Source: Mycobacterium szulgai (GTDB lineage: Bacteria; Actinomycetota; Actinomycetes; Mycobacteriales; Mycobacteriaceae). From it: 64,000 bases of DNA. Positions 42,359 through 50,285 of this stretch are shown piece after piece. Under the pieces are notes generated by a model. The model worked only from the letters and a program-made list of their open reading frames with translations. It made no database searches and was not told the DNA's origin. Position numbers and translations under genes: made by a program. Within the stretch, counting starts at the first letter, position 1, and each line of letters starts with the position of its first letter. The DNA is taken from positions 1 to 64,000 of the forward strand of contig NZ_LQPW01000163.1 in the NCBI RefSeq assembly GCF_002116635.1, read 5' to 3'.

Positions 42359-43752
42359 GCCTTAATGCGCTTGGTAGCCGGCCGGCGATGGGCCAAGGCC
42401 CGGGCCAGCAGCCGTGCCACCCCAAGTTCAATGCCGCGGGCAAGTTCATCGACATCTGGTGTGGCGTCGTAATCGGCAGTGATGCCGAACGCAAGTTCGT
42501 CGGCATAGCTGAGCATGCTCACAACCGTCCGCAGATGCATTGCGATGGGTGGAACGGGCAGCAGCATCTCCACTGGCCGGCCCAATAGTTGCAGCCGTTG
42601 GCGCGGCCCCGGCACATTGGTGGCCAGCGTGACGACGCTGCGTTGAGGCAGCCGTGCCAGCAGCCGAATTATCCACGCGCTCAACATGAACGGCACATAA
42701 CTGCTCAATTTGACGAAGGTACTCGCCGCTTGTCGCTCGCCGCTTTCTTTGAGCGTGTTGAGCCGCGCGTGCACCAGCCGTAATCGCTTCACCGGGTCGC
42801 GTTGCTCGACCGGCAGGTAAGGCAACATCGCCGAAACCCGAATATCGGTGCGGTCCATGGCGTCTGCTGGACGCACTGAAACCGGCACCAAGGTGCGCAG
42901 CGAATTGCGCTGCGGCTTCTCGCCGCGATGCATCAGCACGGCGCGAAAGCTGTCGGTGATCGCGGCGAGGGCAACGTCGTTGAGGGTCACGCCGAAAACT
43001 TGGCTTATCGTCTTGACGTCCTTGAGCGACACCCGTGCCGCGCTGTAACGCCGCATGTTGGCCACTGAGCCGTGCAATGACGATCCAGCTGCCGGAGTTA
43101 ACAGGTTGGCAGTGAATTGAGTCGCGCCCCTTGTAGTTTGGGTGACAATGCTGACCGCCGTCTGCGAGGTGCGCCATAACCGGCCGGCCCAGCTGAGCGG
43201 GTTGAGGCTGAGCTGCGAGGAGGTGGCCTTCGGTGAGGGTTCTTCCTTGGCGGCGCGGATCTCGGTGGCAAACGTCGTACCTGCGCCGCTGTCAAAGATA
43301 TTCGCCAACATGTGCATCGCTGCGATCCCGTCGGCGATGCAGTGATGGATCTTCATCAGAATCGCCCACCGTGCTTCCGGCAGGCCTTCGATAACCCAGC
43401 ATTCCCACAGCGGGTGATCGCGATCGAGTCTGCGCTCCATGATGTCGGCGACAGTGCGGAACAGCGCGGGATCATCGCCGGGCCGCGGCACCGCAGCCCA
43501 GCGCAGGTGGTGGGTGATGTCGAAGTTGGCGTCGTCAATCCATTCCGGCGCGGCGACTTCGAGTGCGTGCTTGTGCACCAATTGGGTGAGGCGGGGGACA
43601 GCGCCCAGTCGTTCCGACAGCGCCGACATCAGCTCGTCGCGCCCCGGCAGAGGTCCGTCGATAACCGCCACTGCGCCGATCGCCATGCTCACATGCCGGT
43701 CGGCATCTTCTGCTTCCAGGAAGCTCGCCTCGATGGTCGTTAGCTGCGTCAT
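42355..43752 (-). CDS. tgs1: Triacylglycerol synthase, Tgs1-like WS/DGAT
   Basis: This 465-residue enzyme resembles Rv3130c (Tgs1) throughout: LTTIEASFLEAEDADRHVSM at the start, acyl-transfer motif HHCIADG (His136, His137, Asp141), NDVALAAITDSFRAVLMHRG, and VVTLATNVPGPRQRLQLLGR near the C-terminus. Tgs1 is the main triacylglycerol-forming enzyme in hypoxic mycobacteria and is DosR-controlled. ATG 43752 follows GGAGG. The upstream gap carries DosR-type half-sites shared with the divergent SRPBCC gene. It is the second WS/DGAT in the island. Confidence 0.9.
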   Translation of the reverse strand: MTQLTTIEASFLEAEDADRHVSMAIGAVAVIDGPLPGRDELMSALSERLGAVPRLTQLVHKHALEVAAPEWIDDANFDITHHLRWAAVPRPGDDPALFRTVADIMERRLDRDHPLWECWVIEGLPEARWAILMKIHHCIADGIAAMHMLANIFDSGAGTTFATEIRAAKEEPSPKATSSQLSLNPLSWAGRLWRTSQTAVSIVTQTTRGATQFTANLLTPAAGSSLHGSVANMRRYSAARVSLKDVKTISQVFGVTLNDVALAAITDSFRAVLMHRGEKPQRNSLRTLVPVSVRPADAMDRTDIRVSAMLPYLPVEQRDPVKRLRLVHARLNTLKESGERQAASTFVKLSSYVPFMLSAWIIRLLARLPQRSVVTLATNVPGPRQRLQLLGRPVEMLLPVPPIAMHLRTVVSMLSYADELAFGITADYDATPDVDELARGIELGVARLLARALAHRRPATKRIKA

Positions 43753-43818
43753 CACCACCACCTCCGAGTTCGCTCGTGCGCTTCACTATCCGCGGTGCCG
43801 GCGGCGGCCGGTAGTGCC

Positions 43819-43847
43819 GTAAGTCCCAAACCCGATGTCGGACTTAC
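43819..43847. promoter_or_regulatory. Paired DosR half-sites
   Basis: GTAAGTCC (43819-43826) and GGACTTAC (43840-43847) form a perfect inverted repeat with a 13-base spacer. Each arm carries the AGTCC/GGACT core of the DosR box. The pair lies 67-95 bases before the tgs1-like start. Confidence 0.55.
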
Positions 43848-43895
43848 CAGCCGGCGAATGCCGGGGCGCCCGATACGAGCACAATGGCTTGCCGT

Positions 43896-43913
43896 CAAGG
43901 ACCAATGGCCCTC
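43896..43913. promoter_or_regulatory. DosR-box-like site before the SRPBCC gene
   Basis: CAAGGACCAATGGCCCTC resembles the GGACCAA...GGCCC version of the DosR box and lies 35-52 bases before ATG 43948. Confidence 0.5.
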
Positions 43914-43947
43914 GCGAACTGTGCAACACCCGACGCAGACTGGGGCC

Positions 43948-44574
43948 ATGGCCAATATCAGGCGTATCGCTGAGGTGACCGCACTGCTCTCCGTTCTATA
44001 TTGCGCGCGAGCGTATTACCGCAATTGGGGTGCTACCAAGGCCGAGTACCGGATGCAGCTGCCCGGGGACGCACTGGTCGGCGATCCGGCGATTCAAACG
44101 ACCGAGGCGGTCAATATCGACGCGCCCGCGGCCGTGGTGTGGCGCAGGCTGCTCCAAGCTGGCCAGGGCAGTGGTGGTGATCGAGTGGACCTGGATTGCC
44201 GAGAACCTGCGATCGGTGACGTTGTGCGGCTGTGGCCCCAAGGCTGGCTGGGGCTGGCCGATGGGGTGGAATTCACGGTCGCCGACAGCGTGGCAGAAGA
44301 TCACTTGGTGCTCAATGTCATGCATGCGGACCTGCGCTGGAACGCGGTGTTGTCGTTCCATCTGCAGCCACACTGGGAGGACCGGGTAAGACTTCTGGTC
44401 CGCGCCCGAATCGCCTTGCGCTACCCGGGCGAAGTGATTGCCTTGGAAATGCTCAGGCCGTTGACCGCATTGGGTACCCGCGCATTGATGCTGGGTGTCA
44501 AGCACCAGTCGGAGCGCCTGGCTGATGGAAACTCCTTGGCTACCAATGTGGTTCGGAGGTTCGATGGTGCGTGA
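43948..44574 (+). CDS. SRPBCC-fold protein with N-terminal hydrophobic segment
   Basis: The 208-residue protein begins with a short hydrophobic stretch (AEVTALLSVLYCARAYY) and then shows an SRPBCC (START/polyketide-cyclase-like) pattern: AVNIDAPAAVVWRRLLQAGQ at the first strand, GDVVRLWPQGWLGLADGVEF, and AVLSFHLQPHWEDRVRLLVR in the later strands. Such folds bind hydrophobic ligands. The start is set by ATG 43948, close to a DosR-like box. It overlaps the site-2 protease gene by 11 bases, so the two are co-translated. Confidence 0.7.
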   Translation: MANIRRIAEVTALLSVLYCARAYYRNWGATKAEYRMQLPGDALVGDPAIQTTEAVNIDAPAAVVWRRLLQAGQGSGGDRVDLDCREPAIGDVVRLWPQGWLGLADGVEFTVADSVAEDHLVLNVMHADLRWNAVLSFHLQPHWEDRVRLLVRARIALRYPGEVIALEMLRPLTALGTRALMLGVKHQSERLADGNSLATNVVRRFDGA

Positions 44575-45745
44575 GGCCATCCCGCTGGGACGAATCGCCG
44601 GGTTTCCGGTAAAAGTCCATTGGAGCGTGGTGTTGATCCTGTGGTTGTTCACCTGGAGTCTGGCAACTACCCTGCCCCGCGACGTGGCCGGCTACCCGCG
44701 CCTGGTGTATTGGCTGAGCGGAGCATGCGGTGCGCTTGTGCTGCTGGCTTCGCTTCTTGCGCACGAATTGGCGCACGCGGTCGTGGCCCGTCGCATGGGG
44801 GTGAACGTCGCCAGCGTGACGCTGTGGCTGTTCGGCGGGGTGACCAGCATGCAGGACGAAGCCAAGACACCCCGAGCGGCATTCCGCATCGCCGTCGCAG
44901 GCCCGGCTAGCAGTCTTGCCCTGTCCGCGGCATTCACCGGGTTGGCCTCCGCGTTGGCCATCGCCCAGGCCGCGCCGATCGCGGTCAGCGTTGCCTGGTG
45001 GCTGGCCGGGGTCAACCTGGTGCTGGGTTTGTTCAACCTATTGCCGGGTGCCCCATTGGACGGGGGCCGGCTGGTACGTGCCTATCTCTGGCACCGGCAC
45101 GGTGACAGAGCGCGTGCCGCCGTCGGCGCTGCCCATGCCGGGCGGGTGGTCGCGCTCATCCTGATCACCCTGGGACTGATTGAGTTTCTGGCGGGCGCCT
45201 TCGTAGGCGGCATCTGGCTGGCGTTCATCGGCTGGTTCATCTTCGCCGCCGCGCGCGAGGAGGAGCTTCAGGCCACGAATCAGCAGCTCTTTGCCGGAGT
45301 TCGCGTCGCCGACGCGATGACTGCTCGACCGCATACCGCGCCCGGCTGGATCACCGTGGCCGATTTCATCCAGCGTTACCTACTGGGCGATCGGCACTCG
45401 GCGTATCCCGTCAGCGAGCCGGACGGGTCGATCATGGGTTTGGTCACGCTGAAGCAGCTGCGCGACCTTGCCCCCGGTCAACGGGATGCGACCACCGTTC
45501 GCCAGATCGCTCTGCCACTGAGCGATGTGCCGACCGCAGCACCCCAGGAGCCGCTAAGCGCGTTGCTGCAGCGGATGGCGCCGGTCGGTTCCCGCAGCCG
45601 TGCCTTGGTCATGGACGGCACTGAGGTAGTCGGCATCGTCACGGCCGGCGACGTCGCGCGGCTGGTCGATGTCTACGGCCTGGCCCGGCCTGCGGGCCTA
45701 GACGCGAATTCGCAAGGCGCAGTTGGTTATTCGAACGACAGCTGA
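44564..45745 (+). CDS. Site-2 protease (M50) with CBS domains, Rv2625c-like
   Basis: The 393-residue protein is the same length as Rv2625c, a DosR-regulon zinc metalloprotease. It has the zinc motif HELAH (His67, Glu68, His71) and the third ligand region NLLPGAPLDGGRL (Asp166) within about six membrane helices. The C-terminal third carries CBS-type modules (VADAMTARPHTAPGWITVAD, then VVGIVTAGDVARLV) that could sense nucleotides. Both catalytic motifs are intact. ATG 44564 follows GGAGG. Confidence 0.9.
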   Translation: MVREAIPLGRIAGFPVKVHWSVVLILWLFTWSLATTLPRDVAGYPRLVYWLSGACGALVLLASLLAHELAHAVVARRMGVNVASVTLWLFGGVTSMQDEAKTPRAAFRIAVAGPASSLALSAAFTGLASALAIAQAAPIAVSVAWWLAGVNLVLGLFNLLPGAPLDGGRLVRAYLWHRHGDRARAAVGAAHAGRVVALILITLGLIEFLAGAFVGGIWLAFIGWFIFAAAREEELQATNQQLFAGVRVADAMTARPHTAPGWITVADFIQRYLLGDRHSAYPVSEPDGSIMGLVTLKQLRDLAPGQRDATTVRQIALPLSDVPTAAPQEPLSALLQRMAPVGSRSRALVMDGTEVVGIVTAGDVARLVDVYGLARPAGLDANSQGAVGYSNDS

Positions 45746-45777
45746 TTGGCCAACGCCCCCGCTATGCGGCGTGTGCG

Positions 45778-46239
45778 CTATGCGGCGTGTGGCAGGCCCG
45801 AGCCGGACGTTTCGGCCCGCGCCACTGGCTGATTCGGCTCCGGACGCCAGCCGACGAAGGTCAGCCAAAGCCCGACCACGCCGACCGCGATTTCGACACC
45901 TACCCACAACGGAGTCAGTTCGAATGCGGCATTAGTGGCCGACATGAAAGCCCGCGGGAAGGTCATGAGGAACACCGCGCGCAACACGAGGAGCCAGCCC
46001 ACCACGGATACGGTGATCGCCGCTGCACCGTGCCAGTACTGGTGCAACGCCACGATGACAAGGGCGGCCAAAAGCATAAAGGTGCCCGTTATCCACGGCC
46101 ACGCGGTGCTGGCCTCGAAATCGGAAAGCAAGGTCCGCATATCCGGACGAGCGACGGTCGTCGCAGCGGCGATGACAAAGAACGGCCCGAGAACGCGGGC
46201 GAACATGCGCGTCCGCAGCTGTTGCTGCACAGTGCCCAT
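45778..46239 (-). CDS. Four-helix membrane protein, paralogue of the gene at 37075
   Basis: This 153-residue protein starts at ATG 46239 after GGAGG. It has four hydrophobic helices (RMFARVLGPFFVIAAATTVA, WITGTFMLLAALVIVALHQY, ITVSVVGWLLVLRAVFLMTF, VGVVGLWLTFVGW) and a polar tail. It shares most motif positions with the 155-residue protein at 37075-37542. Two copies in the same dormancy island point to a real, still unnamed family. No known enzyme motif is seen. It is convergent with the site-2 protease gene. Confidence 0.78.
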   Translation of the reverse strand: MGTVQQQLRTRMFARVLGPFFVIAAATTVARPDMRTLLSDFEASTAWPWITGTFMLLAALVIVALHQYWHGAAAITVSVVGWLLVLRAVFLMTFPRAFMSATNAAFELTPLWVGVEIAVGVVGLWLTFVGWRPEPNQPVARAETSGSGLPHAA

Positions 46240-46283
46240 TTGCCGTACCTCCGTTGGTGTCTAGCAGGCGTGAAGCCGGCTGG

Positions 46284-46721
46284 TCAGGCGTCGATCGACT
46301 TCCCTGTCGGCGCCGGGCTGAAGTGGAAGCGCCGGCCCGTGACCATGTCGGGGCGGATCCGTACATAGTGCGATTTCTCGTATCCCGTCCAGGACAACAC
46401 CTGGGCGCGATCGGCCTTCTCGATCTCTTCGTCGGTACGAAGTGTGCGAGCGGTTCCCTTGACGACAACGCTCCAGCCCTCGGCGACATTGTGGTCATCG
46501 ACCTCGAACACCACGTAGTTGTTAATCGCGGCGCTGACCAGCTTGGTGCCTTCTGCGGTGCGAAACAGAATCGTCCGGTCCTGGACCGCGTAATTGACCG
46601 GGAAAATGTCGGGCCGGCCGTCGACGCTGGTGACCAGCCGGCCCAGTGTCCTACCCGCCAGCAGATCCCAGCACTCCTGCGCCGGCAGGATCGTGACGCC
46701 ATCTTCGTTCGGCATGTTCAT
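46284..46721 (-). CDS. Pyridoxamine 5'-phosphate oxidase-fold (FMN-binding) protein
   Basis: The 145-residue protein is of the PNPOx-like split-barrel family, similar in type to Rv0080 of the DosR regulon. Motifs are PAQECWDLLAGRTLGRLVTS, GRPDIFPVNYAVQDRTILFR, GTKLVSAAINNYVVFEVDDH and GWSVVVKGTARTL. Proteins of this group bind FMN, F420 or heme. ATG 46721 is chosen because AGGATGG precedes it; ATG 46730 would be too close to it. Two DosR-like boxes lie 39-71 bases upstream, giving this gene its own promoter behind the acyl-carrier-protein gene. Confidence 0.8.
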   Translation of the reverse strand: MNMPNEDGVTILPAQECWDLLAGRTLGRLVTSVDGRPDIFPVNYAVQDRTILFRTAEGTKLVSAAINNYVVFEVDDHNVAEGWSVVVKGTARTLRTDEEIEKADRAQVLSWTGYEKSHYVRIRPDMVTGRRFHFSPAPTGKSIDA

Positions 46722-46759
46722 AGTGACCATCCTATTGGCGAAGGCTGGAAAAGTCGGCG

Positions 46760-46773
46760 GCCAAAGGTCCCGC
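46760..46773. promoter_or_regulatory. DosR-box-like site (distal) before the FMN-fold gene
   Basis: GCCAAAGGTCCCGC is the reverse form of the GGGACC-type half-box. It lies next to the proximal site at 46778-46792, the tandem layout common at strong DosR promoters. Confidence 0.5.
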
Positions 46774-46777
46774 TGCA

Positions 46778-46792
46778 CTGGGACCAAAGTTA
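46778..46792. promoter_or_regulatory. DosR-box-like site (second) before the FMN-fold gene
   Basis: CTGGGACCAAAGTTA contains GGGACCAAAGT, a variant seen at DosR promoters such as that of hspX in M. tuberculosis. It lies between the acyl-carrier-protein stop and the FMN-fold gene start. Confidence 0.55.
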
Positions 46793-46798
46793 CGTTCG

Positions 46799-47062
46799 CT
46801 ATTGAGGTTCGACCCCGGCGGACAGTTTCTTGTCGGCGTAGCACACCACATCGGCCAGCGTGCGCAGCGTCGCGTAATCCGATTCCGGGATGTCGATGTG
46901 CAGGCGCTTGTGGATTCCGCGCAAGAAGTTGAGCCAGTCCATGGAATCCAGATCGACTTGATCGCGCAGCAGCACGTCGTCCTCGATCTCATCGGATTCG
47001 ACTTCCGGAGCAATGCTTTGCAATACGGACAAGATCACGTCGCGCGTGTCGTTTTCAGTCAT
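46799..47062 (-). CDS. Acyl carrier protein
   Basis: This 87-residue protein has the classic four-helix ACP layout with the phosphopantetheine serine at position 40 in VDLDSMDWLNFL, followed by acidic helix II. It is the last gene of the acetyl-CoA synthetase-E1alpha-E1beta-E2 unit, starting 6 bases after the E2 stop. A free ACP in a dehydrogenase operon is unusual. It may accept acyl groups made by the complex or serve a nearby lipid enzyme. No ketosynthase or phosphopantetheinyl transferase is nearby. Confidence 0.88.
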   Translation of the reverse strand: MTENDTRDVILSVLQSIAPEVESDEIEDDVLLRDQVDLDSMDWLNFLRGIHKRLHIDIPESDYATLRTLADVVCYADKKLSAGVEPQ

Positions 47063-47068
47063 GGCACA

Positions 47069-48301
47069 TCACTTCTCTAGCAGGTCGGGTTGCTGTAGTA
47101 GTTCGTTGATTGCGGTGAGGAACAGGGCACCGCGGTGGCCGTCGCTTGCCCGATGGTCGGCGGCGAGACTGGCGTGCACGCTATTGACCACTCGGATACC
47201 GCCGTCGATGACGCATACCCGCGGAGCCGGCTGGCCGAATCCGACGAGAGCCACCTGAGGTGGGTAGATGACGCCGAAGACGGTGTCGACGCCCTTGTCG
47301 CCCAGGTTGGTAACCGTGATGGTCGGGTCGGACATCTCCGAGCTGCGCAGCGAGAAGGAACGTGCGCGTGCGACCAGATCGGTGAGGTCGTCCATCAATT
47401 CATCGAGCTTCTTATCCGGAACGTCATGAATAGCCGGCGCCACGAGGCCGCCGCCGCGCAACGAGATCGCCACGCCGACATGGACTTTGGCAGCAGGCTC
47501 GAAGCCTTCTTCGCGCCAGAATCCGTTGAACTCACCGAACCGCTGTGCTGCGACACCGACGGCTTTCAGCAACAGGGCAGCGGGCAATACCCGTTCGTCG
47601 ATGGAGCGCTGCGCGTTTCGCGCACTCAGCCACGTCAACGAGTGCTCGAGGAGGATTTCGTCGGCGAGGTAGTAGTGCGGAATCTCCCGCTTGGACCGAC
47701 TCATCGCCGCCGCGATCGACTTTCGCATCTGGACGGCGCGGTCGGCCGGCGACGACTTGGGTTTCGGCTTGGCGGCCGGTTGCTCAGCGGACGCCGCGGC
47801 ATGCTCGACGTCGCTGATGGTGACCGCTCCTTGCGGCCCGGAGCCGGTCACACCCTCGATGTCGACGTTGAGACTTTGTGCCAGGCGGCGGGCCGCCGGT
47901 GAGACCCAGCGGCGCCGCCGTGCGGCCGTCGGGGGAGCGGCGGCCTCCGCCGGCTCCTTGGGCGCCGCCGCCGTCTTCTCAGGTGCCACTGCCGCCACTG
48001 TCGTCTTTGGCGCGGCCTTCTTCGCCGGGCCGGTGCGCCCAGCGGGAGGCTTGGCGACCGCTTCGCCGGCTGCTGCCAGCGTGGCCAATACCGTTCCCAC
48101 TTGGACGGTTTCACCGACGGGCACGATCAACTCGCTGACGGTTCCCTCGTGCCAGCATTCGATCTCGACGGCGGCTTTGGTAGTGTCGACGACCGCCACG
48201 ATCTGGCCCCGCACCACCTTGTCGCCGGGCTTCACCAGCCATTCGATCAAGGTGCCTTCGTCCATATCGGAGCCCAGCGAGGGCATGGTGAACTCGATCA
48301 T
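47069..48301 (-). CDS. Dihydrolipoamide acyltransferase (E2) of a 2-oxoacid dehydrogenase complex
   Basis: The 410-residue E2 has one lipoyl domain (residues 1-78, lipoyl Lys42 in VVDTTKAAVEIE), an Ala/Pro/Lys-rich linker, a peripheral-subunit-binding domain (about 130-168, WVSPAARRLAQSLNVDIEGV) and a catalytic domain ending in ADHRASDGHRGALFL, which holds the catalytic His and Asp. All motifs are present. ATG 48301 overlaps the E1beta stop. No E3 (lipoamide dehydrogenase) is encoded here, so the common cellular E3 would be used. Related to BkdC-type E2 proteins of mycobacteria. Confidence 0.9.
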   Translation of the reverse strand: MIEFTMPSLGSDMDEGTLIEWLVKPGDKVVRGQIVAVVDTTKAAVEIECWHEGTVSELIVPVGETVQVGTVLATLAAAGEAVAKPPAGRTGPAKKAAPKTTVAAVAPEKTAAAPKEPAEAAAPPTAARRRRWVSPAARRLAQSLNVDIEGVTGSGPQGAVTISDVEHAAASAEQPAAKPKPKSSPADRAVQMRKSIAAAMSRSKREIPHYYLADEILLEHSLTWLSARNAQRSIDERVLPAALLLKAVGVAAQRFGEFNGFWREEGFEPAAKVHVGVAISLRGGGLVAPAIHDVPDKKLDELMDDLTDLVARARSFSLRSSEMSDPTITVTNLGDKGVDTVFGVIYPPQVALVGFGQPAPRVCVIDGGIRVVNSVHASLAADHRASDGHRGALFLTAINELLQQPDLLEK

Positions 48302-49275
48302 CGCCGGTCTCCGAATAGCCCGTGCACGGTGGCCACGATATCGGCGGTTTGCGGCAGGGCCGCCTGCTCGAGGTGTTTGGCGTAGGGCATCGGCACTTCG
48401 GTGCTGCACACGCGGGCAACTGGCGCGTCAAGCTCGTAGAAGGCGCCTTCCATTATTCGAGCCATGACTTCGGCCGCCAGACTTCCGCTGCGCCACGCTT
48501 CGTCGATCACGACGGCGCGGTGTGTCTTGGCGACAGACTCCAGAATGGTGTCCTCGTCAAGCGGCCGCAGCACACGCAGATCGATTACCTCGCAATCGAT
48601 TCCGGCCAGGGACAGCTCGTTGGCGGCGTCGAGCGCTTTGGGGAGCGATCCGCCGTAGGCCACCACGGTGACGTCGCCGCCGGTCCGGCGGATCGCTGCC
48701 CGAGAGATATCGGTAGGGGCGAGAGCATCGATGTCGGAGGAGGTGTTGTAGAGCTGAACGTGTTCGAAGATCACCACCGGGTCAGGGTCGGCCAATGCTG
48801 GGCCGAGCATGCCGTATGCGTCCTCGACGGTGGCAGGAGACAGCACTTTGATGCCGGGTATGTGCGCGTACCACGGCTCCAGACTGTGCGAATGCTGCGC
48901 GCCGAGCTGGCGTCCGGCGCCGGTCGCCATCCGGACGACGAGCGGGACCGAGAACTGCCCGCCGGACATATGACGCAGGGCCGCAGCGGTATTGACGATC
49001 TGATCGAGTGCCAGCAGACTGAAGTTCACCGTCATCACTTCGACGATCGGACGGAGTCCGTTGAGGGATGCACCGATTCCGACGCCGACGAAGCCCAGTT
49101 CCGACAGTGGGGTGTCGCGCACCCGTTCGGGACCGAACTCCTCGAGCAGTCCTTTGGACGCCGCGTATGTTCCGCCGTAACGTCCGACGTCCTCACCCAT
49201 GAGAACGACACGTTCGTCCTCGCGCAGGGCGTCGCGGATCGCATCGTGTACAGCGGTTCGATAGGTGGTTTTCAT
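48298..49275 (-). CDS. 2-oxoacid dehydrogenase E1 beta subunit
   Basis: The 325-residue protein is a typical E1beta (transketolase pyrimidine-binding and C-terminal domains): VVLMGEDVGRYGGTYAASKG, then RDTPLSELGFVGVGIGASLN and FEHVQLYNT. It supplies part of the thiamine diphosphate site with E1alpha. ATG 49275 overlaps the E1alpha stop by 4 bases, so all subunits are co-translated. Substrate choice (pyruvate or branched 2-oxoacids) cannot be fixed from sequence; linkage to acetyl-CoA synthetase makes acetyl-CoA formation most likely. Confidence 0.9.
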   Translation of the reverse strand: MKTTYRTAVHDAIRDALREDERVVLMGEDVGRYGGTYAASKGLLEEFGPERVRDTPLSELGFVGVGIGASLNGLRPIVEVMTVNFSLLALDQIVNTAAALRHMSGGQFSVPLVVRMATGAGRQLGAQHSHSLEPWYAHIPGIKVLSPATVEDAYGMLGPALADPDPVVIFEHVQLYNTSSDIDALAPTDISRAAIRRTGGDVTVVAYGGSLPKALDAANELSLAGIDCEVIDLRVLRPLDEDTILESVAKTHRAVVIDEAWRSGSLAAEVMARIMEGAFYELDAPVARVCSTEVPMPYAKHLEQAALPQTADIVATVHGLFGDRR

Positions 49276-50285
49276 CGTGCCGGCTCCGGTGTCGGTTCTT
49301 CGAGCGTATTCCATTCGTCGTGGGAGGACGGTGTCATCACGTCGCGCTCGAGATCGTCGGTGTCCTCCCAGGTCCCCGCCTCCGCGTACGCCACGGCGGA
49401 TTGGATCTCCTCGGCCGCGGCGTCCTCGATGCCACCCACGTCGTCTTCGGATATCGTGCCGTCGAGCAGGCACTGCTCGATGAACGACTGGATCGGGTCG
49501 CGCTCGCGCCACCGCTCGACCTCGGCCTTGTCCCGGTACAGCTCTGGGTCGAACATCGAATGCGCCCGGAACCGATAGGTGCGGAACTCGAGGAAGAAAG
49601 GCCCGCCGGTGGTGCGGACGTGCTCGGCACCCTGCTCGGCGGCGGCATGGCATGCCTGGACATCCATTCCATCGACAGCCAGCGTCGGAACCCGGTATGC
49701 CGCCGCCTTGAGGGTGAGATCGGTCTGCGACTGTGCCCGGTCCAATGCGGTTCCCATCGCGTAAAGGTTGTTCTCACAACAGAACAGCACCGGCAATTGC
49801 CACAGGACAGCCATATTTAAGGACTCGTGAAATGCGCCCTCGGCCACTGCGCCGTCGCCGAAATAGCATGCGGTGACCCGGCGACGCTGAAGCATTGCAT
49901 CCGCGAGTGCAATGCCTACCGCCAGTGGCAGGCCGCCGGCGACGATCGCGTTGCCACCGTAGAAGCGCTTGGACGCATCGAACAGGTGCATCGACCCCCC
50001 ACGTCCGCGTGAGCAGCCTTCCTGTTTGCCGTACATCTCGGCCATGATCGAAGTCATCGGGATACCACGCAACAGCGCATGCGCGTGCTCGCGATACGTC
50101 GCAACGACCGCGTCATCGTCGTTCAGGGCGCGCAGTGAGCCGGCGGCGACGGCTTCCTCTCCGACGTACAGATGCAGAAATCCGCGAATCTTGGCAGCGC
50201 TGTAGAGCTCTGCGCACTTTTCCTCCATGCGGCGCACGCGAACCATATCCGACAACAGTTCGTGCGCAAGCTTGGCATCGGTCAT
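49272..50285 (-). CDS. 2-oxoacid dehydrogenase E1 alpha subunit
   Basis: This 337-residue subunit carries the thiamine diphosphate motif GDGAVAEGAFHESLNMAVLW followed by CCENNLYAMGTA, and the active-site segment RGRGGSMHLFDASKRFYGGN. It starts the dehydrogenase with decarboxylation of the 2-oxoacid. The ATG overlaps the acetyl-CoA synthetase stop. It is complete at the usual length. Confidence 0.92.
   Translation of the reverse strand: MTDAKLAHELLSDMVRVRRMEEKCAELYSAAKIRGFLHLYVGEEAVAAGSLRALNDDDAVVATYREHAHALLRGIPMTSIMAEMYGKQEGCSRGRGGSMHLFDASKRFYGGNAIVAGGLPLAVGIALADAMLQRRRVTACYFGDGAVAEGAFHESLNMAVLWQLPVLFCCENNLYAMGTALDRAQSQTDLTLKAAAYRVPTLAVDGMDVQACHAAAEQGAEHVRTTGGPFFLEFRTYRFRAHSMFDPELYRDKAEVERWRERDPIQSFIEQCLLDGTISEDDVGGIEDAAAEEIQSAVAYAEAGTWEDTDDLERDVMTPSSHDEWNTLEEPTPEPAR

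Noticed and set aside
48322..49578. Long plus-strand open frame across the E1 genes
   Set aside because: It overlaps E1alpha and E1beta in antisense and spans their junction. It shows no motif and no ribosome binding site.
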